Source of the DNA: Brevundimonas sp.
Lineage (GTDB): Bacteria; Pseudomonadota; Alphaproteobacteria; Caulobacterales; Caulobacteraceae
Length of the DNA: 64,000 nt
Assembly: GCA_003248965.1 (NCBI GenBank)
Contig: QFQU01000015.1
Coordinates: 101,698 to 165,697 of the forward strand
Direction of reading: 5' to 3'
Every line of letters begins with the position of its first letter. Position 1 is the stretch's first letter. This document shows, one piece after another, positions 56,455-64,000 of the stretch. A model generated the notes under the pieces. That model saw only the letters and a program-made list of their open reading frames with translations. It ran no database searches and was not told the origin of the DNA. Made by a program: the position numbers and the translations under genes.

Positions 56455-56715
56455 TCAGTCTTGTCGGTCGGCGTCTCGACGGGCCGCCGCCTCGCTGCCC
56501 TCCTGGGCCAGGCGTTCATTGATCTTGCGCGAGTCGGGATCGTCGTCCGAGCCTGAGGCCGAGCCTCCCTCCAGCGAGCCTGCGCGGGTGTCCGAGCCCG
56601 AATCGGACCCGTCCAGCGCCTCGATCAGGGCGTCCGCCTTATGGCCCAGATCGGGTTTCTCGCCCATGTCGGCCGCCTCGCGGGCGTCTTCGCATTCCGG
56701 ATCGGGATCGGTCAT
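56455..56715 (-). CDS. Small acidic hypothetical protein
   Basis: The 86-residue protein is very acidic and disorder-prone (DPDPECEDAREAADMGEKPD, SDSGSDTRAGSLEGGSASGS, DDDPDSRKINERLAQEG). The ATG at 56715 has AGGAGAGCGCC-type Shine-Dalgarno sequence nearby. No domain is recognised. It lies 75 bases upstream of the lipoprotein gene on the same strand and divergent from the LLM oxidoreductase. Confidence 0.62.
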   Translation of the reverse strand: MTDPDPECEDAREAADMGEKPDLGHKADALIEALDGSDSGSDTRAGSLEGGSASGSDDDPDSRKINERLAQEGSEAAARRDADRQD

Positions 56716-56801
56716 GGCGCTCTCCTGTTCAGCCTAGCAAAAGGCGCGGGGGCTGTTGCGGTTCCCCTTGAACCCGCGCGGCCGAACCCGATCTAGGGGT
56801 C

Positions 56802-57818
56802 ATGATCCCTTTTTCCGTTCTCGACCTGTCGCCCATCGTCGAGGGCGGCGACGCCCGCCGCGCCCTCGACGAGACCCTGGCTTTCGCCCAGGCCGCCGAC
56901 CGTCTGGGCTATGAGCGGTTCTGGCTGGCCGAGCATCACAACATGCCCGGCATCGCCAGCGCCGCGACCGCCCTCGTCATCGGCCATGTGGCGGCGGGAA
57001 CCGAACGGATCCGTGTCGGGTCGGGCGGCGTCATGCTGCCCAACCATGCGCCTCTGGTCGTCGCCGAACAGTTCGGCACGCTGGAGACCCTGTTCCCCGG
57101 CCGCATCGACCTGGGCCTGGGTCGTGCGCCCGGCACGGACGGCGCGACCGCCCGCGCCCTGCGCCGCTATTTCGAAGGCGCCGACCAGTTTCCGCGCGAC
57201 GTGGTCGAACTGATCCAGTGGTTCGAACCGGCGTCAGAGAACCAGCCTGTCCGCGCCGTCCCCGGCGCCGGCCTGCGCGTGCCGATCTGGCTTCTGGGCT
57301 CCAGCCTGTTCAGCGCGCAACTGGCCGGTCAGCTGGGCTTGCCCTACGCCTTCGCCAGCCATTTCGCGCCGGAACTGCTGCTGGAGGCCCTGGCGCTCTA
57401 CCGCCGCGAATTCACGCCCTCCGACCGCCTGGCCAAACCCTACGCCATGGCCGCGATCAACGTCTTCGCCGCCGATACGGACGCTGAGGGGGTGCGCCTG
57501 TCCACCTCCATGCAGCAGAGCTTCGCCCGCCTTTCCACCGGCAAGCCCGGCAAACTGCCCCCGCCCGTCGATGACATCACCACCGTCCTGACCCCGCAAC
57601 AGATCGAGGGCGCCAGAGGCCGCCTGCTCTATTCCGCCGTCGGCGGGCCGGACACGGTCAGGCGCAAACTGGCCGACTTCATCGCCCTGACCGGGGTGGA
57701 CGAACTGATGATCACCGGCATGATGTTCGACAACGCCGCCCGCATCCGCAGCCTGGAAGGCTTTGGATCAGCGGCTCCACCAGATAGGTCAGCATCGTCC
57801 GTTTCCGAGTCAGGATAA
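56802..57818 (+). CDS. LLM-class (luciferase-like) flavin-dependent oxidoreductase with altered C terminus
   Basis: The 338-residue protein begins PFSVLDLSPIVEGGDARRAL and has the flavin-binding and barrel motifs of the YhbW/MsnO8-type LLM group (YERFWLAEHHNMPGIASAAT, RIRVGSGGVMLPNHAPLVVAEQFGTL, PGRIDLGLGRAPGTD). Homologues end soon after a DHAARLRS-like segment. Here the last about 20 residues after NAARIRSLEGFG are antisense to the 3' end of the type I secretion adaptor gene (overlap 57712-57818). The C terminus looks replaced by an insertion event. Substrate unknown. Confidence 0.85.
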   Translation: MIPFSVLDLSPIVEGGDARRALDETLAFAQAADRLGYERFWLAEHHNMPGIASAATALVIGHVAAGTERIRVGSGGVMLPNHAPLVVAEQFGTLETLFPGRIDLGLGRAPGTDGATARALRRYFEGADQFPRDVVELIQWFEPASENQPVRAVPGAGLRVPIWLLGSSLFSAQLAGQLGLPYAFASHFAPELLLEALALYRREFTPSDRLAKPYAMAAINVFAADTDAEGVRLSTSMQQSFARLSTGKPGKLPPPVDDITTVLTPQQIEGARGRLLYSAVGGPDTVRRKLADFIALTGVDELMITGMMFDNAARIRSLEGFGSAAPPDRSASSVSESG

Positions 57819-59076
57819 CAACCTGTACAGGCATGCCAGCACGAATCGTTCGCGCCGCGCCCCCCAGCTTCTGTAGTTCGGAGGGCGGCACGACGATCTC
57901 TGCACGATAGTGGCTGCGCCCGGTTTTCTCGTCGTTGAAGCTGTCGGCCGATATGCGAGTTACCCGGCCATGGACGATCGGTGGATTGCGTTCCCGCAAG
58001 CCAGGGAACTTTACCTCTGTGTCGAGGCCGACGCGGAGATTGTCGATATCGGCGGGATCGATCTGGGCGACGACGACCTGCGAGGCTTCGTCCGGCACCA
58101 CCTCCATCAGCATCTGCCCTGGCTGGATCACGCCACCCGGCGTGAATACCGTCAGGCCGACCACCTGACCCGTGGCGGGGCTGCGGATTTCGGCCCGCGC
58201 CAACTGATCCCGTAGTTCGACCAGACGCGGCTGCAGATCGTTCAGTTGCACTTCCACCTGACGTAATTGTTCGGCGACATCTTCGTTCAGCTTGGTGGAC
58301 ACGCCCAGGGTCTGCAGCCGGGTCTCGCCGATCTGCTCGCGCGTCCGCGCCACCTGCGCCCGCAAGGACCCCTGCTCGCCTTCCAGGGCGGCGGCCGTCC
58401 GCTCCAGCGCCCGAACGCGGGTAAGCGGCGCATAGCCTCGCTCCGCCAGAGACCTCAGACCCTCCAGTTCTTCCGCGATCAACCGTTGCTGAATGCTGTT
58501 CGCCTCGATCTGGCGTTCGTAACCCCGCATCTGATCGCGCAGTTGCCCCACCCTCTGGTCGAGCACGCCGGTTTCGGTCGACCGCCCGGCGCCCCTCGCC
58601 GTGAACTGGATGCGCTGCAACCGCATCGCTTCGTCGGCCAGAACCTTGTCTTCGCCTGACAGATTGGCGAACTCGACAGGCGTAGGCAGCGCCGACAGGC
58701 CGTCACGCTCCGCAACCAGACGCGACCTTTGCGCCAGAAGGGCGAAAACCTGACCAGCGACGCCGCGTTCGGCCGCCGTCAGCTCTCCGGCGTTCAACCT
58801 GACCAGTATCTGTCCGCGACGCACCCGATCGCCTTCCGCGACCATCAGCGCGCTCACCACGCCACCATCACGGTGCTGAACGGCCTGGCGATTGCCCGAA
58901 ATCGCCACCTGCCCCTGGGCGAACGCTCCCGCATCCAGCGGTGCGAACGCCGCCCATCCCAGGAACCCGAAAAAGAACAGCCCGATGACCGCAACGCCTA
59001 GCGTCAGCTCCGGCCGCGGCGAATCGACCTCGCGCTTCGCGCCGCCGTTCAGAACGCCGATCGACAGCAGTTTCAC
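57712..59076 (-). CDS. Type I secretion periplasmic adaptor (HlyD/PrtE family)
   Basis: The 454-residue membrane fusion protein spans the periplasm between the ABC exporter and an outer-membrane channel. It has one N-terminal membrane segment (about 25-45), long coiled coils (about 95-290, RIQFTARGAGRSTETGVLDQ) and a C-terminal barrel (GQVVGLTVFTPGGVIQPGQM, MPVQVVILTRKRTMLTYLVEP). GTG 59076 has AGGAGG seven bases upstream; TTG at 59082 is the alternative. The last about 14 residues (GCGCGRRCRTSCR) are not family-like and come from the LLM gene's antisense, so the natural C terminus appears lost. Confidence 0.9.
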   Translation of the reverse strand: MKLLSIGVLNGGAKREVDSPRPELTLGVAVIGLFFFGFLGWAAFAPLDAGAFAQGQVAISGNRQAVQHRDGGVVSALMVAEGDRVRRGQILVRLNAGELTAAERGVAGQVFALLAQRSRLVAERDGLSALPTPVEFANLSGEDKVLADEAMRLQRIQFTARGAGRSTETGVLDQRVGQLRDQMRGYERQIEANSIQQRLIAEELEGLRSLAERGYAPLTRVRALERTAAALEGEQGSLRAQVARTREQIGETRLQTLGVSTKLNEDVAEQLRQVEVQLNDLQPRLVELRDQLARAEIRSPATGQVVGLTVFTPGGVIQPGQMLMEVVPDEASQVVVAQIDPADIDNLRVGLDTEVKFPGLRERNPPIVHGRVTRISADSFNDEKTGRSHYRAEIVVPPSELQKLGGAARTIRAGMPVQVVILTRKRTMLTYLVEPLIQSLPGCGCGRRCRTSCR

Positions 59077-59078
59077 CT

Positions 59079-60857
59079 TCAAGCCTCCTTACGCACAGGA
59101 GGCGTCGAGGGCCGGATGCGCGACAGCACCTCCTCGCGCGGACCCTCCATCTGCATCAGGCCGTCCCGCATCAACAACAGGCGATCCACACGCGCCAGAA
59201 CGCCCGCGCGATGCGCCACAATGACCACGGCAGCGCCTCTGGCCGCCGCCTTGAGAACGGCGACCATCAGGGCCGCTTCGCCTTCCTGATCCAGGTTGGA
59301 GTTCGGCTCGTCCAGAACCAGTAAGGCCGGATCGCCGTACAGGGCGCGAGCCAGCGCAATCCTTTGCGCCTGGCCGGCGGACACGCCGGCCCCGAACGGT
59401 CCCAGCACGGTATCGTAGCCGTTCGGCAGACGCAGGATCATATCGTGTGCGCCCGCGGCCATCGCAGCCTCGACGGCGCCGCGATCGACCGCTTCCTTCT
59501 CCACTCCGGTCGCCGCAACGAAACGAGAGATGTTGTCTCGGACCGATCCCGCGAACAAGCTCGGGCTCTGCGGCAGGTAGCCTATAAACTGTGCAAGATC
59601 ATCGCCGTCGCGCGCGTCATATTCCGCGCCGTCGAGACGAACGACGCCGCCGGTCGGCTTTAGGGAGCCGGCGACGACGCGCGCCAGCGTGGTCTTTCCA
59701 GAGCCGCTGGGGCCGATGATCCCAAGCGTCTGCCCCGGGTCCAGAGCGAAAGCGACATTCTGGATGACGGGTTTGTCGAGGTCAGGCAGCCTGACCGTCG
59801 CGCCGTCCACTCGCAACCGGCCGGCCGGGGGCGGCAAACCGGTGCGGGGGCGATCCTCGCCAGCGGTTTGGGCGAACAGTTCGACCAGATGGTTCCAACT
59901 CGTCCGCGCCTGGACCAACCCCGGCCAGGCGCCCACCAGAAGCTCCACCGGAGCGACGGCGCGACTTAGGAGGACCGAAGAAGCGATGATCGAGCCTGGA
60001 GAAATCTGGCCTTTCACCACCAGGAACGCAGCAAGACCGAGCGCCGCAGACTGCAGCGCCAGCCTCACGAACTTGATGGCGCCCGAATAGCGTCCGCCCT
60101 GCAATTGCGCGTCGGCTTGAAGGGCGACTGCGCCGCGACGCTGTTCGATCTGGTTGGCGATACTGGCCTTTCTCATGCCCAGCGCCCGCACCACTTCCGC
60201 CTGGGCTGCAATGCTTTCCTGCGCGGCGTAGGCCGCGACGTTCGACTGAATGGCCTTGGACAGGCGGGAACGGCTGTCGCGTTCGTTGAGCCACGCCAAG
60301 GCGAACAACACCAACCCGCCGACCAATGTCAGGATGCCGATCGCCGGATGCAGAAGAAAGCAACAGCCGAGATAGAGCGGAGTCCAAGGCGCGTCGAAGA
60401 GGGCCAATGCGCCGGCGCCGGACACCGCCGACCGAACATTGTCGAATTCTCTCAGGGCCTGAGTGTTCGGCGATTTGGTCTGCAGGTTCACCACGCGAGA
60501 CAGAATTCGCGCCGAAAGCATCCGGTCCAACCGCAGTCCCGCGCGCAGCAACAGCCGCGATCGAAGCCAGTCGAGGACGGAGAGACAGGCGAGCGCGAAG
60601 ACGGCCACGGCCGTCATCAGCACCAGGGTGGTCAATCCGCCCGTCGGCACGACGCGGTCATAGACCTGCATCATGTAGAGGGTCGGCGTCAGATACAGCA
60701 GGTTGATCAGGGCGCTGAACACGGCGGCGCCCAGAAAGTGGGTGCGACAGGCGCGGAACGCCTCCGCCAACGGCCCCGTGCCGGGGCGATCTGGAAGAAG
60801 AGACTTCAACACGACTGGTTCGGCTTTGAGCCCCGCAGGCGCCCCTGCAGGCGGCAT
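59079..60857 (-). CDS. Type I secretion ABC exporter (PrtD/RsaD family)
   Basis: The 592-residue protein has a six-segment transmembrane domain (about 40-300) with the PrtD-type DAPWTPLYLGCCFLLHP region, and no C39 peptidase domain. The nucleotide-binding domain has Walker A GPSGSGKTT (about 382-390) and Walker B LLVLDEPNSNLD. The signature reads VSAGQAQR, a variant of LSGGQ, and the H loop is VIVAHRAGV. PrtD-type exporters secrete RTX proteases, lipases or S-layer proteins. It overlaps the adaptor gene by four bases and is divergent from the Inh-like gene. No TolC-type gene is seen here. Confidence 0.92.
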   Translation of the reverse strand: MPPAGAPAGLKAEPVVLKSLLPDRPGTGPLAEAFRACRTHFLGAAVFSALINLLYLTPTLYMMQVYDRVVPTGGLTTLVLMTAVAVFALACLSVLDWLRSRLLLRAGLRLDRMLSARILSRVVNLQTKSPNTQALREFDNVRSAVSGAGALALFDAPWTPLYLGCCFLLHPAIGILTLVGGLVLFALAWLNERDSRSRLSKAIQSNVAAYAAQESIAAQAEVVRALGMRKASIANQIEQRRGAVALQADAQLQGGRYSGAIKFVRLALQSAALGLAAFLVVKGQISPGSIIASSVLLSRAVAPVELLVGAWPGLVQARTSWNHLVELFAQTAGEDRPRTGLPPPAGRLRVDGATVRLPDLDKPVIQNVAFALDPGQTLGIIGPSGSGKTTLARVVAGSLKPTGGVVRLDGAEYDARDGDDLAQFIGYLPQSPSLFAGSVRDNISRFVAATGVEKEAVDRGAVEAAMAAGAHDMILRLPNGYDTVLGPFGAGVSAGQAQRIALARALYGDPALLVLDEPNSNLDQEGEAALMVAVLKAAARGAAVVIVAHRAGVLARVDRLLLMRDGLMQMEGPREEVLSRIRPSTPPVRKEA

Positions 60858-60903
60858 GGGCGGTTTTGAGTGGTCTAGCTGTATATCGATGAGCCAGAAA
60901 TTG

Positions 60904-60909
60904 TATAAT
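60904..60909 (+). promoter_or_regulatory. Possible -10 element of the inh promoter
   Basis: A perfect TATAAT lies 62-67 bases upstream of the inh start in the short AT-richer divergent region. No clear -35 element accompanies it, so an activator may be needed. Confidence 0.4.
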
Positions 60910-60970
60910 GACGGCGGAGTCGAGGATGTCCAATTGCTTCGGCGAAACGCGCGTTGGCGGATGCTGAAAT

Positions 60971-61381
60971 ATGACGATGAGACCTGTGTCTAGACATTGC
61001 CTGGCTGTCATCGTCATGATCTCGGCTGTGTTCGCCACAAGCGCCTGCGGCGCCAAGGAGGTTGCAATGCCCGTCACCGCCTCACTGTCGGTGGAAGATG
61101 TCTTCGGCTACTGGCAGGTCAGCGGTTCCGGAGCGCCGACCTCGTGTCGTCTGACCCTCGACCCCATACTCCAGGCTGACCGCCTTCCCGCTTCTGTCAC
61201 CCGTTGCGCGCCTTCCATCGTCGCCTCGGCCACGTCTTGGCGCATCACACCGAATGGGTTCGACCTCCTGACCAAGGGGAACGAGGTTCTCATCCGTTTC
61301 CACCGAATCGATGTCGATCGGTTCGAAGGAAAGGACGCCTCGGAGCAGACCTACCGCCTGGATCGCGCCCCGATGGCCTGA
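60971..61381 (+). CDS. inh: Inh-family metalloprotease inhibitor, exported
   Basis: The 136-residue protein has an N-terminal signal ending FATSAC (Cys26 as a possible lipobox, though position -3 is Thr). The mature part matches the Inh/AprI inhibitor of serralysin-type metalloproteases: SLSVEDVFGYWQVSGSGAPTSCRLTLDP and SWRITPNGFDLLTKGN, with FEGKDASEQTYRLDR at the end. Cys59 and Cys79 would form the known disulfide. In Pseudomonas and Serratia the inhibitor gene lies beside the protease and its PrtDEF secretion genes, as the ABC and adaptor genes do here. Its 3' end overlaps the next gene by 31 bases. Confidence 0.74.
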   Translation: MTMRPVSRHCLAVIVMISAVFATSACGAKEVAMPVTASLSVEDVFGYWQVSGSGAPTSCRLTLDPILQADRLPASVTRCAPSIVASATSWRITPNGFDLLTKGNEVLIRFHRIDVDRFEGKDASEQTYRLDRAPMA

Positions 61382-62334
61382 TCCGCCAGAAACTCGATCA
61401 GCAGGGCGTTCACCGTCTCCGACCGCTCTTGCTGTATCCAGTGGCCCGCGCCCGGCACGACGACCGAACGCGTCAGATTGGGAACCCAGTCCTTCAATCC
61501 CGCCTCATGGCCGCCGGCGTAGTGGCGCACGGGGTCGTCCTCGCCCACAACGAACAGGGCGGGCGGCGTGATCCGCTGGTTCTGAAGGAAGGCCGTCAGG
61601 GCCCAGTTCCGATCCAGCGCCCGATACCAGTTCAGCGGCGCCTCGAAACCGCCCTGCGCAAAGGCCTGCACATATTCGGCGAAATGCGCCGCGTTCATCC
61701 AGGGCGGCAAGGTCGCGGCGGCGTCGATGGCGTCCAGCAGGTCCACGCCCTCGGGCATGAAGCCGGTGGAGCGCCGATCCGCCGGCGTCGCCCCGTCATA
61801 GGCGTAGAACAGCTTTCGCAGGGTCATCGCCGGATCGACCTCCAGCGCCAGATGGGCGTCCGCCGCCTGGAAGCGCACGATATAGAGGTCGCCCAGCCCC
61901 GCGCGTTTCGAAATCGCGGCCATGGCGGCGGTCGGCGGCCCCTTGATGCGGCGCGGCTGGAACGGCACCGACAGGCCCGCGACGGCGCGGAACACGTCCG
62001 GCCGCAGCAGGGCGCAATGCCAGGCGACCGGCGCGCCCCAGTCGTGGCCCACGACCACGCACGTCTCGGCCCCCAGCGCCCGGACCAGATCGACCATGTC
62101 GCCGACCAGGTTCAGGATGGAATAGGCCTCCACCCCCTGGGGCTTGTCCGTGCCGCCATAGCCGCGCATATCCGGCGCCGCCACGTGATAGCCGGCCCGC
62201 GACAGGGCCTGGACCTGGGCGCGCCAGCTGATCCCCAGTTCGGGAAAGCCGTGGATCAGCAGGACCAGAGGCCCCTCGCCCGCTTCCAGCACCTGTTGGT
62301 TCAGGCCGTCGGTCTTGATAAGGCGCGACTGCAT
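61351..62334 (-). CDS. Alpha/beta hydrolase, epoxide hydrolase-like
   Basis: The 327-residue protein has the oxyanion motif HGFPE (about 28-32), the nucleophile elbow GHDWGA with Asp98, and GAGHWIQQE with the catalytic His. The acid region is VVGEDDPVRHY. Asp rather than Ser as nucleophile points to an epoxide hydrolase or haloalkane-type enzyme; two cap tyrosines in the lid favour epoxide hydrolase. The C terminus (GARSRR) runs about 10 residues past the usual end, into the inh gene. Substrate unknown. Confidence 0.85.
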   Translation of the reverse strand: MQSRLIKTDGLNQQVLEAGEGPLVLLIHGFPELGISWRAQVQALSRAGYHVAAPDMRGYGGTDKPQGVEAYSILNLVGDMVDLVRALGAETCVVVGHDWGAPVAWHCALLRPDVFRAVAGLSVPFQPRRIKGPPTAAMAAISKRAGLGDLYIVRFQAADAHLALEVDPAMTLRKLFYAYDGATPADRRSTGFMPEGVDLLDAIDAAATLPPWMNAAHFAEYVQAFAQGGFEAPLNWYRALDRNWALTAFLQNQRITPPALFVVGEDDPVRHYAGGHEAGLKDWVPNLTRSVVVPGAGHWIQQERSETVNALLIEFLADQAIGARSRR

Positions 62335-62366
62335 CTTCCCTCCGCGACGCGCATTTGGACAAAGCC

Positions 62367-63203
62367 ATGACCCGCCTCGTCACCTTCGCCGACGGTACGA
62401 CCGTTCCCGCCCTGGGCCAAGGGACCTGGGAGCTGGGCGACGATCCCGCCCTGCGCGACGAACAGCAGCAGGCCCTGGCGCGCGGCCTGGACCTGGGCAT
62501 GAGCCTGATCGACACGGCCGAACTGTATGGCGACGGCCGCTCCGAGCGCCTGGTGGGCGAGGTCATCGCCGGGCGCCGCGACGAGGTCTTCATCGTCTCC
62601 AAGGTCAAGCCCGAGAACGCCTCGGAAATGAAGATGATGCTCTCGTGCGAGAAGTCGCTGGAGCGGCTGGGCGTCGAGCGGCTGGACCTCTATCTGCTGC
62701 ACTGGGAAGGCCGCGTGCCGCTGGAGGAGACGGTCGCCGCCTTCCAGGAACTGGTGGACGAGGGGATGATCGCCCGCTGGGGCGTGTCCAATCTGGATCT
62801 GCGCGCCATGGAAGCCCTGATGCAGATCGAGGGCGGCGAGGACTGCGCCGCCAACCAGTTGCTCTACAATCTGGGTTCGCGCGGGGTGGAGTTCGACCTG
62901 CTGCCGTGGATGCAGGCGCGCGACATGCCGATGATGGCCTATTCCCCGCTGGGGCGCGGGGGGCTTCTGGAGCACCCGCTGATCCTGGACATCGCCAACC
63001 GCCACGGCGCGGAACCCGCCCAGGTCGCCCTGGCTGCGGTGCTGCGCCACGACGGCGTCATCGCCATCCCCAAGGCCAGTTCGGTCGAACACGTCCAGGC
63101 CAACGCCGACGCCCTGGAGGTCCAGTTCGACCTGGAGGATCTGGAACGGCTGGACCGCGCCTTCCCGCCCCCGACGCAGGAAACCCCGCTGGACATCATC
63201 TAG
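62367..63203 (+). CDS. Aldo/keto reductase
   Basis: NADPH-dependent AKRs reduce aldehydes and ketones. The 278-residue barrel protein has the catalytic tetrad Asp49 (SLIDTAELYG), Tyr54, Lys79 (VSKVKPEN) and His112 (LLHWEGRVP). SPLGRGG and IPKASSVEHVQANADAL form the cofactor site. ATG 62367 is the family start; a TTG at 62355 is possible. It is divergent from the epoxide-hydrolase-like gene and convergent, with an eight-base overlap, with the HIT gene. Confidence 0.92.
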   Translation: MTRLVTFADGTTVPALGQGTWELGDDPALRDEQQQALARGLDLGMSLIDTAELYGDGRSERLVGEVIAGRRDEVFIVSKVKPENASEMKMMLSCEKSLERLGVERLDLYLLHWEGRVPLEETVAAFQELVDEGMIARWGVSNLDLRAMEALMQIEGGEDCAANQLLYNLGSRGVEFDLLPWMQARDMPMMAYSPLGRGGLLEHPLILDIANRHGAEPAQVALAAVLRHDGVIAIPKASSVEHVQANADALEVQFDLEDLERLDRAFPPPTQETPLDII

Positions 63204-63600
63204 CCCCCCCGATCTTCTCCAGAAGACGCGCGCGTTCGGCCGGATCATACGGAACCGCCGGGCCGCGTCCCCAGACCGGGTCCGGCCACAGGCCGTCGTC
63301 GCGGCGACGGCCCACCACATGGACGTGTAGCTGCGACGTCACATTGCCTATGGCGCCGACGTTCAGCTTTTCGACCGGCCCCAGGCGCTGGACCAGCGCG
63401 CCCGCCCGCACCGTCTCCTCCATCAGCGCCGCCCGCTGTTCGGCGCTCAGATCCGCCAGTTCCACGGCTCCTTCGACGCGTGGAATCAGGATCAGCCAGG
63501 GAAAGCGCGCATCGTCCTGCAGTCGCACATGGCACAACGGCCATTCGGCGGCGGCGACCGATCCGGCCTCGAAGGCGGGGTCAGGACGAAACTGGGACAT
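63196..63600 (-). CDS. HIT-domain protein
   Basis: The 134-residue protein has a HIT fold with RFPWLILIPRVEG and the motif SQLHVHVVGRRRDD. The usual His-x-His-x-His is Gln90-x-His92-x-His94 here, the QxHxH form seen in an alphaproteobacterial subgroup. HIT proteins hydrolyse or transfer nucleotidyl groups. The VWGRGPAVPYDPAERARLLE tail matches that subgroup. ATG 63600 fits the start (SQFRPDPAFEAGS). Confidence 0.86.
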   Translation of the reverse strand: MSQFRPDPAFEAGSVAAAEWPLCHVRLQDDARFPWLILIPRVEGAVELADLSAEQRAALMEETVRAGALVQRLGPVEKLNVGAIGNVTSQLHVHVVGRRRDDGLWPDPVWGRGPAVPYDPAERARLLEKIGGAR

Positions 63601-63717
63601 TCGAACTCCTGGCGCGCGTCTGGACGGACGGCGCCCAGCCTTGCAGCGCGGCGAATGCGGGTCTAGACCGCCGCCACGATTTATCCTTTTCGCACACGCA
63701 CACAGACGGAGACATCC

Positions 63718-64000
63718 ATGGCTCGCGCGAAGATCGCCCTTATCGGCGCCGGCATGATCGGCGGAACCCTGGCCCATGTGGCCGCGCGCGAAGCCTTGGG
63801 CGACGTGATCCTGTTCGACATCGCCGAGGGCACGCCTCAGGGCAAGGCCCTGGACATCGCCGAGGCCTCGGCCGTCTTCGGCCAGGACGTGGCCCTGAAG
63901 GGCGCCAACGACTATGCCGATATCGCGGGCGCCGACGTCTGCATCGTCACCGCCGGCGTGCCGCGCAAGCCGGGCATGAGCCGCGACGACCTGATCGGCA
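63718..64000 (+). CDS. mdh: Malate dehydrogenase, N-terminal part (3' end outside window)
   Basis: The frame runs from ATG 63718 past the window end and encodes 94 residues starting ARAKIALIGAGMIGGTLAHV. GAGMIGGT is the NAD-binding loop, followed by LFDIAEGTPQGKALDIAE and CIVTAGVPRKPGMSRDDL. This is the lactate-type malate dehydrogenase of alphaproteobacteria, acting in the TCA cycle. The rest of the gene, including the catalytic His, lies beyond the window. Confidence 0.95.
   Translation, partial: MARAKIALIGAGMIGGTLAHVAAREALGDVILFDIAEGTPQGKALDIAEASAVFGQDVALKGANDYADIAGADVCIVTAGVPRKPGMSRDDLIG

Overview
The window is a high-GC alphaproteobacterial chromosome segment, most like a Caulobacterales genome and probably Brevundimonas or a close relative. 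That rests on several things: a LexA box of the GTTC-N7-GTTC type in front of recA, alphaproteobacterial forms of HisRS, RppH, FabA/FabB and HWE kinases, frequent GTG/TTG starts, and many 4-base stop/start overlaps. No phage, IS element, CRISPR array or rRNA is visible. The genus is an inference from gene content, not from a database match.

Region 1-11 kb holds the end of fmt, truA, asd, the fabA-fabB unsaturated fatty acid pair, a D-2-hydroxyacid dehydrogenase, a MoeB/ThiF enzyme, two adjacent BLUF photoreceptor genes (the second has lost the photocycle tyrosine), hslV and hisS. A small reverse-strand gene of lower GC sits between fmt and truA. Region 11-30 kb holds a candidate small RNA ending in a strong terminator, an M13 peptidase, a Kef-type antiporter, a TetR regulator, a DUF2975/XRE/Smr run, a 38-residue membrane microprotein, rdgB-hemW, an MprF-like synthase, HisN, two exported COG4798-type methyltransferases with a lipase-like hydrolase, an HSP20 gene behind a ROSE-like RNA thermometer, and rppH coupled to a divergent polysaccharide deacetylase.

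Region 30-49 kb carries ppc, corA, an M3 peptidase lipoprotein, murI, a zinc-type CDF exporter and a second putative metal transporter (each behind a Zur-like palindrome), the argH-lptM-like-lysA operon facing tlpA, one tRNA-Met, a PQQ sugar dehydrogenase and the fadA-fadB beta-oxidation operon. Region 49-64 kb has recA with its SOS operator, an MHYT-PAS-HWE histidine kinase, a five-gene envelope run (lipoproteins, PAP2-like phosphatase, beta-helix protein, M28 peptidase), and a type I secretion ABC/adaptor pair divergent from a serralysin-inhibitor (Inh) homologue. Both outer edges of that secretion module overlap the 3' ends of housekeeping-type genes, which looks like an insertion scar. The window ends in an epoxide-hydrolase-like gene, an aldo/keto reductase, a HIT protein and the start of mdh.

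The most interesting unexplained items are the Inh-type I secretion module without a visible protease, the BLUF pair, the candidate sRNA at about 11.12-11.24 kb, the Zur-like sites on two metal transporter genes, a Thr/Lys/Ile-rich micro-ORF in front of asd, and the 38-residue membrane peptide. No clearly new multi-gene defence or biosynthetic system is visible.
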